Positions 46,081 to 57,639 of a DNA stretch of 64,000 bases are shown here, piece after piece. Location: positions 11,692,966 to 11,756,965 of the forward strand of contig CM045746.1 of assembly GCA_024760905.1 (NCBI GenBank), written 5' to 3'. Below the pieces are notes generated by a model, which was given only the letters and a program-made list of their open reading frames with translations, was not told where the DNA came from and searched no databases. Positions within the stretch are counted from its first letter, which is position 1; every line of letters begins with the position of its first letter. The stretch is from Plotosus lineatus. Taxonomy: Eukaryota; Chordata; Actinopteri; Siluriformes; Plotosidae. The translations under genes were made by a program, and so were the position numbers.

Positions 46081-46430
46081 GCTCAGTTCTGTTCATTTTC
46101 TGCAACCGCTTAATCCTAATTAGGGTCGCGGGGAGGCTGGTGCCCATCCCAGCTGACGCTGGGCGAGGGCAGAATACACCCTGGACAGCTCGCCAGGCCA
46201 TCGCAGGGCAGAAACACACTGACGGCTATGCAGCTTCTCTTGTCGAAAGTCAGCAATGGTTCTTTTACATGAACCTCACACCATAGACAGTGAGAGACAT
46301 GGCTGGCCTTTGATAACCCAGTTAGCTATACTGGGGGGGGCAGTGACAACCTTGTGGAGAGTGGGGCTTGAACCCCCAAATTTAGGATCAGCGATCCAGC
46401 ACCTTTACCACCAGGCCACCACTGCCCAGA
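46081..46430 (-). repeat. SINE-A/B hybrid, complete
   Basis: Tail (CTGCAACCGCTTAATCCTAA), junction CATCGCAGGGCAGAAACACA, SINE-A body and head. Flanked by ATGGTGGG at 46073-46080 and 46431-46438. Confidence 0.9.
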
Positions 46431-46534
46431 TGGTGGGATTTGTCACCTATGGAATATTGTAAATATTGCACAGGGTTGAATGTGTCGAGGCAACAAGGTT
46501 AGGTCAACGTTTTGGGTTTCAAGCATGAGGAAGA

Positions 46535-46537
<3 letters not shown>

Positions 46538-46589
<52 letters not shown>
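46538..46589. repeat. (GA)n microsatellite
   Basis: About 52 bp of near-perfect GA. Confidence 0.92.
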
Positions 46590-46598
<9 letters not shown>

Positions 46599-47242
46599 AT
46601 CAGAGCGCAAGACCAAAGTGCAAAAGAAGTTTCTGCAGTCCAAAAATAATTGCCCAGTAAAAACTATGGACTGTTGTATAATTCATTTCATTAGCAATGG
46701 AGGTTATGACTCGAGGGATTTTGTGGCTTGTGTTTATTTTTAACTTTAATTAAACACGATTCAGTGCTATTCTTACCATGGCGTGCTTACTGCAATGAGC
46801 AGAGCATATTGCTTACTTTACGGATTCTGTAAATCCCACTAGGCCGAGAGCCGAGCTGCACTCCAGCATCGTCTCCATCCTAATCAATGTTATTGATCCT
46901 AGCCACCCTGACAGGCAAGAGAAGAATAATGAGGGCAGTTGTTTAGATCTGCTTTGCCAGCATCCCACCAGGCCCCCCTGACAAGAAACCTATATGTACC
47001 TCTGGAACTAAGTAAATAAATGCTGTAATAGAAATTGACAGGAGAAGTTTATAATGTTACTTTACTTAAAGTCTGAAACTTGGGTCCTGGTGAATTTATT
47101 GGTTTTGGTGGTCACGTAAAATAAATATTTATATTTGCCTACCGTGTCTAATATTGTAGTTATTAAGTAAGGGTAACACACAATGTGAAAAACTTAAAGT
47201 ATGATAACTGTAAAGCTCAAGATTTTGGCATATTACACAATG
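46590..47242. other. Intergenic, unique sequence
   Basis: 46790-47000 is high-complexity, repeat-free sequence without a protein-like frame; a conserved noncoding element is possible but untested. Confidence 0.25.
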
Positions 47243-47366
47243 CATCATTCATTCATTCATTTTCTGAACTATTTAATCCTGATTGGGGTCACGGGAGGCT
47301 GGTGCCTATATCAGCCGACTTTGGGTGAGGGCAGGTGGACAGCTTGCCAGACCATTGCAGGACCTA
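47243..47366 (-). repeat. SINE-B tail fragment
   Basis: CATTCATTTTCTGAACTATT, GGGTCACGGGAGGCTGGTGC and AGCTTGCCAGACCATTGCAG. Confidence 0.8.
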
Positions 47367-48282
47367 CACAATACATAATTAGGATGGTAGATTTTAGTAT
47401 TTTATATTTGTCTGTGCTGTTTGTCCGTAATTCCATATCAAGAACATTCTACAGGCCTTCCTGACCGTGCTTCAACTATTTCAACATTTGTGCTATTTTT
47501 TTCCACTTGTAAAATATAAATAAGTAAATAAATAAATAAATAAATACATGAGGCCTATTTTGACATAATTATATAGGATACATAACTTGCTACTATTAGC
47601 AGTATGTCCAAGTCTACTTAACATACACTTTCCCTTAAAATGTTATCATTACGATTCTTCATAAATTCTATAATTTCATTGTGAAATCAATGACTCATTT
47701 TTAAAATCAATAGAATGGCTTTAATGTTTATTATTGTAACTGTTAATTCAATGCAGCAAAGCCAAGGACACCAACAGTCCCAGTGGTTCTTAAGACTTGG
47801 CCATGCGGTTCAGAAGGTACATGAATGTGGTCCATTGGTGGTACTGATGCTCGCTCTCAATGTACAAATGTGAATTTTGGTGAACATAATCAGTGGACCA
47901 CCCCTAACCAGTGTGCCAAATTTCAAAGATTTTAAGCACATGGTTCTGAGTGCCTAACCTCAACACCTCACATACCTTTGTTCATTAATGCGAAATCAGT
48001 TGAACAGCTCGTGCTTAAAGCATCATTTCCATGTGAGAAAAATATATATTAATTTCACAACATTTACTTAATTCTGTTCAGCCCACATAAAAAAATTGAA
48101 ATATTATTCAATTCATGTTCAAACGTAAGCCATATCACCCACCATTTATAAAAACTATGGGGAAAGAAAGGTAAATACTATCTCCTGTTTGTTCTTTACT
48201 TTTTTGAAGCAATGTTGTTATTTTGACTTGTGAGGTCAGCCTAAGAGCAACCAGTTACCTGAATCTGTAAATTGCACCTCCC
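47367..48282. other. Intergenic, no gene recognised
   Basis: An (AAAT)n run at about 47519-47546. Near 47870-47945 there is weak similarity to the U1/U2 dispersed repeats (GTGCCAAATTTCAAAGAT). Confidence 0.3.
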
Positions 48283-48560
48283 CATCCATCCATCATCTGT
48301 ACAGCCATTATCCACTGGTGCCAAGCTGGAAGCAATCCCAACTGATTTCAGATGAGAAATGGAGTACACACTGAACACGCCTCCAGTCTATTGCAAGACT
48401 AATACACACACCAAAAAAACACACCGACCTTCACACCCAACGGCAATTTGCAGTAGCCAGTTAGCACGAATATTCATGGAAACGCATTCAAACTCCATAC
48501 AGAAATGTCCATATTGCCTGTGAGGTTTGAACCCAGAACCTTCTCACTGATAAGGAACAG
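48283..48560 (-). repeat. SINE-B, highly diverged
   Basis: TGGAGTACACACTGAACACG, CACCCAACGGCAATTTGCAG, ATTCAAACTCCATACAGAAA and a head relic. Confidence 0.6.
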
Positions 48561-48708
48561 TGATATCCACCTAGACATTGATTTGCCAATAAATAAATGC
48601 AATAAATTCAATCAATATAATATTAATTTCCATTGATTAACCACAGACATTGCATATGCTAATTGAATAACAATAAAAAAAATCCTGAACTACCACCTGG
48701 TAATTATA

Positions 48709-49824
48709 CAGGTCCTTCTCAAAAAAATTAGCATATTGTGATCAAGTTCATTATTTTCTGTAATGTACTGATAAAAATTAAACTTTCATATATTTTAGAT
48801 TCATTGCACACCAACTGAAATATTTCAGGTCTTTTATTGTTTTAATGCTGATGATTTTGGCATACAGCTCATGAAAACCAAAAATTCCTAGCTCAAAAAA
48901 TTAGCATATGATGTTCAGGTAGTCTAAACGAGCTATTAACCTAATCATCTGAATCAACCAATTAACTCTAAACACCTGCAAAAGATTCCTGAGGCTTTTA
49001 AAAACTCCCAGCCTGGTTCATTACTCAAAACCGCAATCATGGGTAAGACTGCCAACCTGATTGCTGTCCAGAAGGCCATCATTGACACCCTCAAGCAAGA
49101 GGGTAAGACACAGAAAGAAATCTCTGAGCGAATAGGCTGTTTCCAGAGTGCTCTATCAAGGCACCTCAGTGGGACGTCTGTGGGAAGGAAAAAGTGTGGC
49201 AGAAAACGCTGCACAACCAGAAGAGGTGACCGGACCCTGAGGAAGAGTGTGGAGAAGGGCCGATTCCAGACCTTGGGGGACCTGTGGAAGCAGTGGACTG
49301 GGCTACAGGTGCCACATCCCCCAAGTCAAGCTACTTTTGAACCAGAAACAGTGGCAGAAGCGCCTGACCTGGGCTACAGAGAAGCAGCACTGGACTGTTG
49401 CTCAGTGGTCCAAACTACTTTTTGTGGATGAAAGCAAATTTTGCATGTCATTCGGAAATCGCGGTGCCAGAGTCTGGAGGAAGACTGGGGAGAAGGAAAT
49501 GCCAAAATGCCCGAAGTCCAGTGTCAAGTCCCCACAGTCAGTGATGGTCTGGGGTGCCATGTCAGCTGCTGGTGTTGGTCCACTGTGTTTTATCAAGGGC
49601 GGGGTCAATGCAGCGAGCTATCAGGAGATTTTGGAGCACTTCATGCTTCCATCTGATGAAAAGCTTTATGGAGATGAAGATTTCATTTTTCAGTACGACC
49701 TGGCACCTGCTCACAGTGTTGAGTGCATAACTGAACATAATTATTTGAAGGTTGACTTTTTGGTATTAAAAGCATTTTTTTTAATTGGTCGGATGAAATC
49801 TGCTAATTTTTTGAGAAGGACTAG
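48709..49824 (+). mobile_element. Tc1-like DNA transposon, copy 2, internally deleted
   Basis: A 1,116-bp copy bounded by TA (48707-48708, 49825-49826) with ends CAGGTCCTTCTCAAAAAAAT and ATTTTTTGAGAAGGACTAG. Very similar to 3262-4799, but the 3' third of the transposase is deleted: after CTGCTCACAGTG the sequence jumps to TTGAGTGCATAACTGAACAT. A reverse RTE LINE follows within 5 bp. Confidence 0.92.
49039..49728 (+). pseudogene. Tc1 transposase, truncated
   Basis: MGKTANLIAVQKAIIDTLKQ through GRKKCGRKRCTT reads openly to the WTG junction near 49300, then shifts frame to GYRCHIPQVK, FVDESKF and YDLAPAHS. The second HTH is missing as in the copy at 3.3 kb, and the third catalytic residue (E of PIENLW) is lost with the deletion at about 49720. 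Confidence 0.88.
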
Positions 49825-49828
49825 TATG

Positions 49829-50603
49829 CCTTCTTCTTTTCCTTTCAGCTGTACCCTTCAGGGGTCGCCACAGCAAATCATCTGCCTCCATCTCACCCTA
49901 TCCTTTGCATCTTCCTCTTTCGCCAACTACCTTCATGTCTTCCTTCACCACATCCATAAATCTCTTCTTTGGTCTTCCTCCAGGCCTTCTACCTGGTAGT
50001 TCCAACCTCAGCATCCTACTACCAATATACTCACTATCCCTCCTCTGTACATGTCCAAACCATCTCAATCTAGCCTCTCTGACTTTGTCTCCAAAACATC
50101 TTACATGTGCTGTCCCTCTGATGTGCTCATTCCTGATCCTATCCATCCTCGTTACTCCCAAAGAGAACCTCAACAATTTCATCTCTGCTACCTCCAACTC
50201 TGCCTCCTGTCTTTTCCTCAGCGCCACTGTTTCTAAACCATACAACATCACTGGCCTCATCACCGTCTTGTACACTTTTCCTTTCATTCTTGCGAATACC
50301 TTCCTATCACACGTCACACCGGACACTTTTCTCCAACCTTTGCAACCTGCCTGCACACGCTTCTTCACCTCTTTTCCACACTCTCCATTGCTCTGGATTG
50401 TTGAGCCTAAGTACTTAAAATCCTCCACCTTCCTTATCTCTGCTGCCTGTATCCTCACTGTTCCTCTTGGGTCCTTCTCATTCACACACATGTATTCTGT
50501 CTTACTGAGGCTAACCTTCATTCCTCTTCTTTTCAGGGCATACCTCCACCTCTCTAGATTTTCCTGCACTTGTTCTCTGCTCTCACGACAGATCACGATG
50601 TCA
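49829..50603 (-). mobile_element. RTE-type LINE, 5'-truncated copy
   Basis: Minus-strand C-terminal quarter of the LINE ORF (KVSLSKTEYMCVNEKDP, RLRWFGHVQRRD, GRPKKRFMDVVKEDMKVVG), nearly open, with the 3' end CAGGGGTCGCCACAGCAAAT and an (AAG)-type terminus at 49829-49840. Truncated at 50603 within the MMFADD region. Confidence 0.9.
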
Positions 50604-51470
50604 TACACGTGGTTAAAAAAAACAATACCCTTGACCTTTGATGTATGACCTCTAAAATCTAAACAGCTTGATTGTTGAATCAAGGTGGACATTAGTCCAA
50701 AGTTTGAAAACTGCAGTATTTTTATTTATTTATTTATTTGTTTTGTGATTTCCCCCCATTTTTCTCAATAATTTAATTATATCCAATTCGCACCCATCAG
50801 TATTACCTTCCCTATCACAAGGCCACCACCGACCAGGGAGGGGCATGCACACACCCCCTCCATGACATGCAATGTAATCCACCTGCCTGTTTTCGAACTA
50901 CAGCGCATGAGTATTTGGGGGTGGTCTAACACACTCGGAGGGAAAGCATTATCCGTCCCTTCATCCGAATTAGCTGACAGTTGCCTGTGATTGCCTGGCA
51001 ATTGCTGTGAGTGACAGGAAAGTGAGCGCATGCAATCTTTCCCTCCCGTGAGAGTTTGGCCAATTAGCTTCCATGGACTTACGCTTATGGATGGCTGTGA
51101 CATTAAACCGGATTCGAACTTGCGATCTCTGCGCTATAGTCGCGTACCGTGTTGATGCGACACTGTGGAGCCAAAACCTCTTGAGGCAGCATGTCTTCAA
51201 TAATGGTTCATGTGAGGCTGTAGTGGCCTTGACCTTTGACCCATGACCTCCAGAATGTAATCAGCTCATCTTTAGGTCAGAGCCGACCTCCATGCAAAGT
51301 TTGAAGAAAATCCCTCGTGGAATATCATGTTCCAAGAGAATAGCCTGGACGGGTGAACGAATGGACGTATACACTGAAAACCCAAAAATGTAATGCCGTG
51401 GTCCTGTCTGTTGCTGGCATTGAGGCATAAACATGGCAATGGGTGCTTTTACAGGGATTTTTACAGACAA
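50604..51470 (+). repeat. Dispersed CTTTGACC-type repeat (U2), interrupted
   Basis: CCCTTGACCTTTGATGTATG with CTCTAAAATCTAAACAGC (50627-50670) and CCTTGACCTTTGACCCATGA with CCAGAATGTAATCAGCTC (51225-51270) are two consecutive units of the same repeat, separated by a SINE-D. It ends near GGGTGAACGAATGGACG. Class unknown. Confidence 0.5.
50711..51190 (-). repeat. SINE-D, longer copy
   Basis: Reverse copy: an A/T-rich end (TTTATTTATTTATTTATTTG), TATATCCAATTCGCACCCAT, CCACCACCGACCAGGGAGGG, and a tRNA-like end on the right whose minus strand reads CAGTGTCGCATCAACACGGT and a B box AGTTCGAATCC. Confidence 0.65.
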
Positions 51471-51664
51471 TACCATTCAAAAGTTAAAGTCAAAATCATT
51501 ATTTAAGTAAAAATATCTTTTTTTTTTCCTTGACAATATTTTATATTCATTTCAAAACTCATTTTAATGTGTTTTCATAGAAGATGTGAATTTTTGGAGC
51601 GATAACCAAATATTTTTAATGGTAGCGTGCATTCATTTTTGTGGAACTTCCATTCCCTATTATC

Positions 51665-51900
51665 GGCGGCACGGTGGCGTAGTGGTTAGCACGTTGGCCT
51701 CACAGCAAGAAGGGCCGGGTTCGATTCCAGGCCTGGGTGTTTCTGTGTGGAGTTTACATGTTCTCCCCGTGCTTGTGGAGGTTTCCTCAGGGTACTCTGG
51801 TTTTCTCCCACAGTCCAAAAACAAGCACACTAGGTTAACTGGCTGTTCCAAATTGTCCGTAGGTGTGAGTGAGCCTGTATATGGCCTGGTGAACCAATCA
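51665..51900 (+). repeat. SINE-B reference copy (best head)
   Basis: GGCACGGTGGCGTAGTGGTT with an A box TGGCGTAGTGG and B box GGTTCGATTCC (51718-51728), core with CTGTGTGGAGTTTACATGTT and CCCACAGTCCAAAAACAAGC. The core resembles the zebrafish DANA/HE-type SINEs as I remember them. Truncated after GTGAGTGAGCCTG, so the tail module is missing. Confidence 0.88.
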
Positions 51901-52289
51901 GTAGATCACTGTGATCACAGCCATGACAATACCTGTATGAGCATCATTCAAGCTTCAGGGATCGACGTCCATTCCTCGTGATTGGATGTAGATGTAGATA
52001 GATAGATAGACCCTGTTGTCACTCATGTTATAACAGCTTTGTATTCTTGCTCACCCACCCTGTGCAATTTGTTACAACAGAAAAAAAATAAAGATACAAG
52101 CAGAAAATCCCGGGGTTCGATCCAAGAGACTAGAGAAGAGTCCGAGTGGTGATGATAAGGAGAGAAGAAACGGAGGATGAACAGTGATGATGTCACTGAG
52201 AGTTGGTAGAATCAATGAACAACAGGGATCATGCCCAGGTGGGCAAGAACCCTTTCATTCGTATTCCATAATAATACGAGAATGACTGT
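51901..52289. other. Intergenic, no gene recognised
   Basis: No exon or repeat recognised. Confidence 0.3.
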
Positions 52290-52637
52290 TCAGTTTATCA
52301 GTTCATTTTCTGTAACCGCTTCATCCTAATTAGGGTCACGGGGAGGCTGGTGCCCATCCCAGCCAACTCAGGGCGAGGGCAGAGTACACCCTGGACAGCT
52401 CGCCAGGCCATCGCAGGGCGGAAACACGCTGACTGCTTTGCAGCCTACTCTTTACGAAAGTCAGCAATGGTGCTTTTACATGCCTCACACCATAGACAGC
52501 GAGAGACATGGCCGGCCTTTGATAACCCAGTTAGCTATACTGGGGGGCAGTGACAACCTTGTGGAGAGTGGGACTCGAACCCCCAACCTTTGGATCAGCG
52601 ATCCAGCGCCTTATACCACTAGACCATCACTGCCCAT
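52290..52637 (-). repeat. SINE-A/B hybrid, complete
   Basis: Tail (CTGTAACCGCTTCATCCTAA), junction CATCGCAGGGCGGAAACACG, body, B box and head. A perfect 12-bp duplication GAGAATGACTGT (52278-52289 and 52638-52649) frames it. Confidence 0.94.
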
Positions 52638-52649
52638 GAGAATGACTGT

Positions 52650-53647
52650 GTTACTGTAAAAACGAGTCAGAGCTGCTGTTGTACAAAAGGAATCCACCAA
52701 TCACAGCCAAGAATTTAACTGCACTGGTGGGGTAAGAATACTAAATGTGGGTATAAGTCAGAAGATAGACAGGAGAGAAAAGATTGGCAGCTGTAAGGGA
52801 AGTTTAATTTGTTGGTATTCATTTTGATCAGCAGTACATTCATATGCACGACTTGATATATGACGAACCAGTTTGGAGCATGAACAGGATGTGTGCGCTT
52901 CAGGCTGATCGCATTAAGATGTACAGTACAGTAATATGGATGAATTAGAAGTATGGCTGAAATAGACTTCTGTTAAGCCATAGCATGCGTTAACCCAGAG
53001 AGGCAGGTCTGGTTTTAATTATACAGACAGAGGAAGGGCAAAAAAACAGAGTTACAGTGTTTATTTAATAAAGACTGCTGATTGGTATCTCTTACACATT
53101 TGTGCATTGTGGCTTTGTTTACAAAATCATCACATTTGTGCCATTATTTTTCGTTACAGTAAATTCTTTATATAAGTGTGCCTTGAGTTTAGGAATATAC
53201 ACTATATCATATCAGTTTATAACTCTAATAGAATTATTCCTTATAGTATATAGATCTGATAATAAAAGAGTTCACTAAGAACCTCTCGAGCGTTCCCCAG
53301 GATTCAATTCAATATTTTGTATCATAAAACTAGACGGGTTCACTGATGCAACTCCTTTTAAAATAGCAACAACATGATCAACAATATCAACAACAATAAC
53401 AACAACAAAAATATTTCACACAACAATGTATGACCAGAGACGGAAAGCGTAAATAGGATGTCGAGTTGTGTATATCTGTGCCAGTCTTATTTAATTATCG
53501 TCGTAATCAACAGCGATCGATATTATTCTTATCTGACACATCCATTCATTCACTACACAGTGCTTCCTGTTCGGGTGGCAATAAAGCAGCTCACAAGAAC
53601 AACGCTGAAAAGGAAAGATAGAGTACATCATCTGCATTATTTACTTC

Positions 53648-53650
<3 letters not shown>
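52650..53650. other. Downstream flank of cpe, no gene recognised
   Basis: AT-rich sequence downstream of the cpe stop codon. Part could be 3' UTR if the proximal polyadenylation signal at 53900-53895 is not used. No repeats recognised. Confidence 0.3.
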
Positions 53651-53736
<86 letters not shown>

Positions 53737-53764
53737 TATATATATACACACACACACACACACA
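53651..53764. repeat. Self-complementary compound microsatellite (TG)n(TA)n(CA)n
   Basis: About 45 bp TG, then TA with one interruption, then about 19 bp CA. The TG and CA blocks are complementary around a TA centre, so the tract can form a long hairpin. It lies about 260-370 bp beyond the cpe stop codon. Confidence 0.93.
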
Positions 53765-53894
53765 TACCTGCAGACTGTGTGTATATCCATACACATCTAT
53801 AAGCTAAATGCCTGTTTTCATCTTCTTTCTGTACTGATACATATTCTTTTAGAAAAAACCCAGTGTTCTGTGTTTGTGTCACAAAGTTAAGCAT

Positions 53895-53900
53895 TTTATT
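53895..53900 (-). other. Candidate cpe polyadenylation signal
   Basis: AATAAA on the minus strand, about 120 bp after the cpe stop codon. The nearest canonical hexamer; use unproven. Confidence 0.35.
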
Positions 53901-54020
53901 CCACATGTAGGGCTCCTAAAAAAGCTACTATAATGTAAATGAGCACACATACAACATCGATTAAATATATTACACCCACTATGCTCAGTCAAATCAGTAA
54001 CTGCTTTGGATTTCCAGTTT

Positions 54021-54137
<117 letters not shown>

Positions 54138-54304
54138 TCAGAATGAATACGTCCTTAAAACAACATGTCTTCACCCCACAGCAACTTTATTCATTAAATA
54201 AAAACTTCTCAATAGTTAAGCCATGGTTAACCCTTTTCAGCTATAAATTTTATAATTATACTTCTACCATTAATCATAATAATAATGATGATAATAAAGT
54301 ATAT

Positions 54305-54618
54305 GGGGTGGCACGGTGGTGTAGTGGTTAGCATGTCCGCCTCATAGTAAGAACGTCCTGGGTTTGAGGCCCAGGTTTGGTAGGGGCGTTTCTGTGTGGA
54401 GTTCTCGATGTGGTTTCTTCAGATATTTCAGTTTCTTCCCACACTCCAAAGACATGACCCCAGGAGTGAATGTGAATAATTTTGAATGTTTTGGCCCTGT
54501 GATGCATTGGTGAGCTGCTTAGCGTGCACTCTGCCTTCACCAAGTGTCAGATCAGAAAGGCACCAGCCTAATCACGACCCCATGACCCTAGTTGGATTAA
54601 GCGTTTTGGCAACTGAGT

Positions 54619-54620
<2 letters not shown>
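54305..54620 (+). repeat. SINE-B in the last cpe intron
   Basis: GGCACGGTGGTGTAGTGGTT head, B-box-like GGTTTGAGGCC, shortened core, tail AGTTGGATTAAGCGTTTTGG. Followed by a TA array. Confidence 0.85.
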
Positions 54621-54624
<4 letters not shown>

Positions 54625-54694
<70 letters not shown>

Positions 54695-54719
54695 GTGTGT
54701 GTGTGTGTGTGTGTGTATG

Positions 54720-54765
<46 letters not shown>

Positions 54766-54770
54766 TATAC
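54625..54770. repeat. Compound microsatellite (TA)n-(TG)n-(TA)n-(CA)n
   Basis: TA 54625-54686, a short CACACATG, TG run, TA run, CA run (54732-54760). Again self-complementary blocks around TA. Inside the last cpe intron. Confidence 0.92.
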
Positions 54771-54773
54771 ATA

Positions 54774-55061
54774 CAGTCATACACATTTATGAAATTAATC
54801 CGTTCCAGAGCCCTTTTCTTATTGTGGGGATTTCAGAAGTAGGGGTTGCATCTTACATGTTAAACACCTAATTCGGTCCAAGTCTCCAGTCCTTGGACTG
54901 GCTAAACCCCATAAACCCTTTAGAAATTATAAAAGTACACCAATTTTGTATAAAATATGTGTTAAAAGTAAAAGAAAATTATTTATTAAACCATTAAACT
55001 ATTTTATTAGCATATTTATTAATTAAACCATTATTAAACATTTTTATTAACACACACACAC

Positions 55062-55096
<35 letters not shown>

Positions 55097-55601
55097 CTGG
55101 GCCATGCTCACAAGACATGAATTCAAAGCGCATTCCCTGCTTCACCATTTACTGAATTAAAACAACTGAAAACTAAACTAAAAACTAAAGCATTATTCTT
55201 TCTCTCTCTCGCTCTCTCTCTCTCGCTCATGCGCGCACGCTGCGGGTCACGCCCACAAGACGTGAATTCAAAGCGCATTCCCTGCTTGACAAACTCAACT
55301 TTAATTTGATTCCTTGAGAGATCGGAATTCCAGATGAGCTCAAATGCACCCACATTTATTAAACATTTACTGAATTAAACAACTTAAAAAACTAAACTAA
55401 AAACTAAAGAGTGAAGCTTCCTTCTGTCTCTATCTGGGAGGCCAACGGGACGGGATGTTGACAGACAGACAATGAGAGAGCAACGCGTTTGAATTTGTCA
55501 TAAGAAGGGGTTGTTTTGTATTTCGGGGACAGAAACTCAAGAAAATTTTTTTCGTAATCCGGGGATTTCGTACAAAGGGGTCTTTGTAAATTGGGGGCCG
55601 A

Positions 55602-55604
<3 letters not shown>
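54774..55604. mobile_element. Tigger-like non-autonomous element, diverged
   Basis: Left end CAGTCATACACATTTATGAA with ATTAATCCGTTCCAGAGC; right end GTAAATTGGGGGCCGACTG. Holds (CA)n and (TC)n runs and a direct duplication (AAGCGCATTCCCTGCTT at 55127 and 55270) of more than 100 bp. TA arrays flank both ends. Confidence 0.7.

Positions 55605-55608
<4 letters not shown>

Positions 55609-55678
<70 letters not shown>
55609..55678. repeat. (TA)n array
   Basis: About 70 bp TA, between two Tigger-like elements. Confidence 0.94.
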
Positions 55679-55681
<3 letters not shown>

Positions 55682-56140
55682 ATACCTCACTTTCCGTCTT
55701 TAATGGGGACTGTGACTGCTGATTTCTGCAAAGTAGGATCGACTCCCCTGACTGATGTATACTTACATGTATATGTGTACAGTATATAATATCAACAAAT
55801 ACATATTCAATGCTCTAAATGCTTATAATAACAATTAAACATTCAAAAATAATGTATAAGATGTAAATAAAATATAAATACACACACATACAGATGTGCG
55901 TGCACGCACTCAGATGTGCACCTCACATAAAAATGCGAGTAGTTTTGTTGGGGGGTTTTGGATTGGGGTTTTTTTTTTGGAGTTTTTTGCATAATTGGCC
56001 TTGTTTTGCAGCATTTTCCTTCACATTTCCCCAATTTTCCTTAATTTCCTTATTTATTTATATTTCGATGAATATTTTTGAAAAACCCACGAAGCACTGA
56101 AGCTGCAGAAACTGAGGCATGAAGTAGCAAGGGATCACTG
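55679..56140. mobile_element. Tigger-like MITE, GGGATACCTCACTTTCC type
   Basis: Left GGGATACCTCACTTTCCG, right GTAGCAAGGGATCACTG followed by TA. Closely related in sequence and length to 58820-59285. Confidence 0.75.
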
Positions 56141-56799
56141 TATGTGTGTGTGTCTGTATACATGTGTATATATATATATATATATATGCGTCTGATTACG
56201 TAAATGGTACTGAAATGTGTAACACTGACCTTTTACATTTTCTGCAGATTTAGAAAAAATAATCTTTCCCATTTTTAATGTATTAGGCCAGCATGCATTA
56301 AATCATGGTAGATGCAGGATAACATTCATTGAAGAAGTATCATCATCAAATTATCAGTAGGACGAGTCAGAAGGCCAGTAACTAACATGGACAGAATGAT
56401 TAGCCTTTTATACAATAATAATAGCTTTAGATAATAATTTTGTGATTAGCTGCACTGTGCTGACTGATGGTGTTTGACATGTTCAACTTTTCTTTATCTA
56501 AAGTTAATAAATGCTGATACATTAGTGATCAATGGGAGCACAAGATGCTCGATGTAACATGGAGAGGAAAAATCACGTACATCATCGATCCCGTTTTAAG
56601 TCTGGTGCTTTTTTCCATTTTTGCCACACATATTTAAATTCCGTGTTTCACTGTGCGTGCACCTGTGCTCTGATTCATGTGGTTATTGGACCTGTGGAGA
56701 CCTTAGCAGAGGCTCAGCAGAACGTGAAAATAATGAGGTCTTTCCCTTGTCATAAAACTGAGCCTGAAAAAAGGTGTAAACCAGAAAGTATTTGCTCAT
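56141..56799. other. cpe intron, no repeat recognised
   Basis: A TA run at about 56167-56186; otherwise unique intronic sequence. Confidence 0.3.
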
Positions 56800-57132
56800 C
56801 ATTCATTTTCTGTAACTGCTTAATCCTAATTAGGGTCACGGGGAGGCTGGAGCCCATCCCAGCCAACTCCAGGCGAGGGCAGAGTACACCCTGGACAGCT
56901 CGCCAGGCCATCTCAGGGTGGAAACACACTGATGGCTATGCAGCAACTCTTATTGAGTTCTTTTACATGCCTCACACCATAGACCACCATAGACAGTGAG
57001 AGACATGGCCGGCCTTTGATAACCCAATTAGCTGCACTAGGGGGACAGTGACAACCCGTGGACAGTGGGGCTTGAACCCCCAACCTTACAATCAGCGATC
57101 CAGCACCTTTACCACTAGACCACCATTGCCCT
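56800..57132 (-). repeat. SINE-A/B hybrid in the last cpe intron
   Basis: Tail (CTGTAACTGCTTAATCCTAA), junction CATCTCAGGGTGGAAACACA, body with a small internal duplication (CACCATAGAC twice near 56979-57000) and head. Confidence 0.88.
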
Positions 57133-57359
57133 AAGAAGAATTTGAATTATTAAAAAAAATTGTTCACCTTAAGTTCATATTTTGATTTTACATTATCTCC
57201 CAGGCATGCACTAAAGATTTTGATGTATTGATTCGCAAATAAAATTGGACATGGAAATATTTATTCAAGGTAGAAATGTGCTATTTGAAAAATGTATGCA
57301 TGCTTATAATGGTTCTAAAACTGTGTTTCCAAAGAAAATCTGTGGGTGTGGGTGTTTAC

Positions 57360-57478
57360 CCGAACAGCAGGGCTGTGTGGAATAGCCACTTTCTTGGTGA
57401 CTGTAAGATATCCAGGAGCTGAGGCTGAAACTTTGTAGTTACCAGGTGCCAATAGGCGCCAATAATCACCGTCCTTAG
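57360..57478 (-). CDS. cpe: Carboxypeptidase E, penultimate coding exon
   Basis: 119 bp. After acceptor TTTCTGTAG (AG at 57480-57479) the frame reads [20 protein letters not shown] and [20 protein letters not shown], ending in phase 0 before donor GTAAAC (57359). This is the transthyretin-like (beta-sandwich) domain that follows the carboxypeptidase domain in M14B carboxypeptidases; the [10 protein letters not shown] and ASAPGYL strings are CPE-specific as I recall. The first codon is split (upstream exon supplies its G). The preceding exons lie beyond the right edge. Confidence 0.96.
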
Positions 57479-57530
57479 CTACAGAAACAAAAAAATGTGT
57501 ATTATAAATAAAACAGAACACTTAATTTAG

Positions 57531-57533
<3 letters not shown>

Positions 57534-57605
<72 letters not shown>
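57534..57605. repeat. (AT)n array
   Basis: About 72 bp AT, some 55 bp upstream (in gene orientation) of the cpe exon acceptor. Confidence 0.94.
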
Positions 57606-57608
<3 letters not shown>

Positions 57609-57639
57609 CCTACCATATATTACTCTACCATTCCAAATG

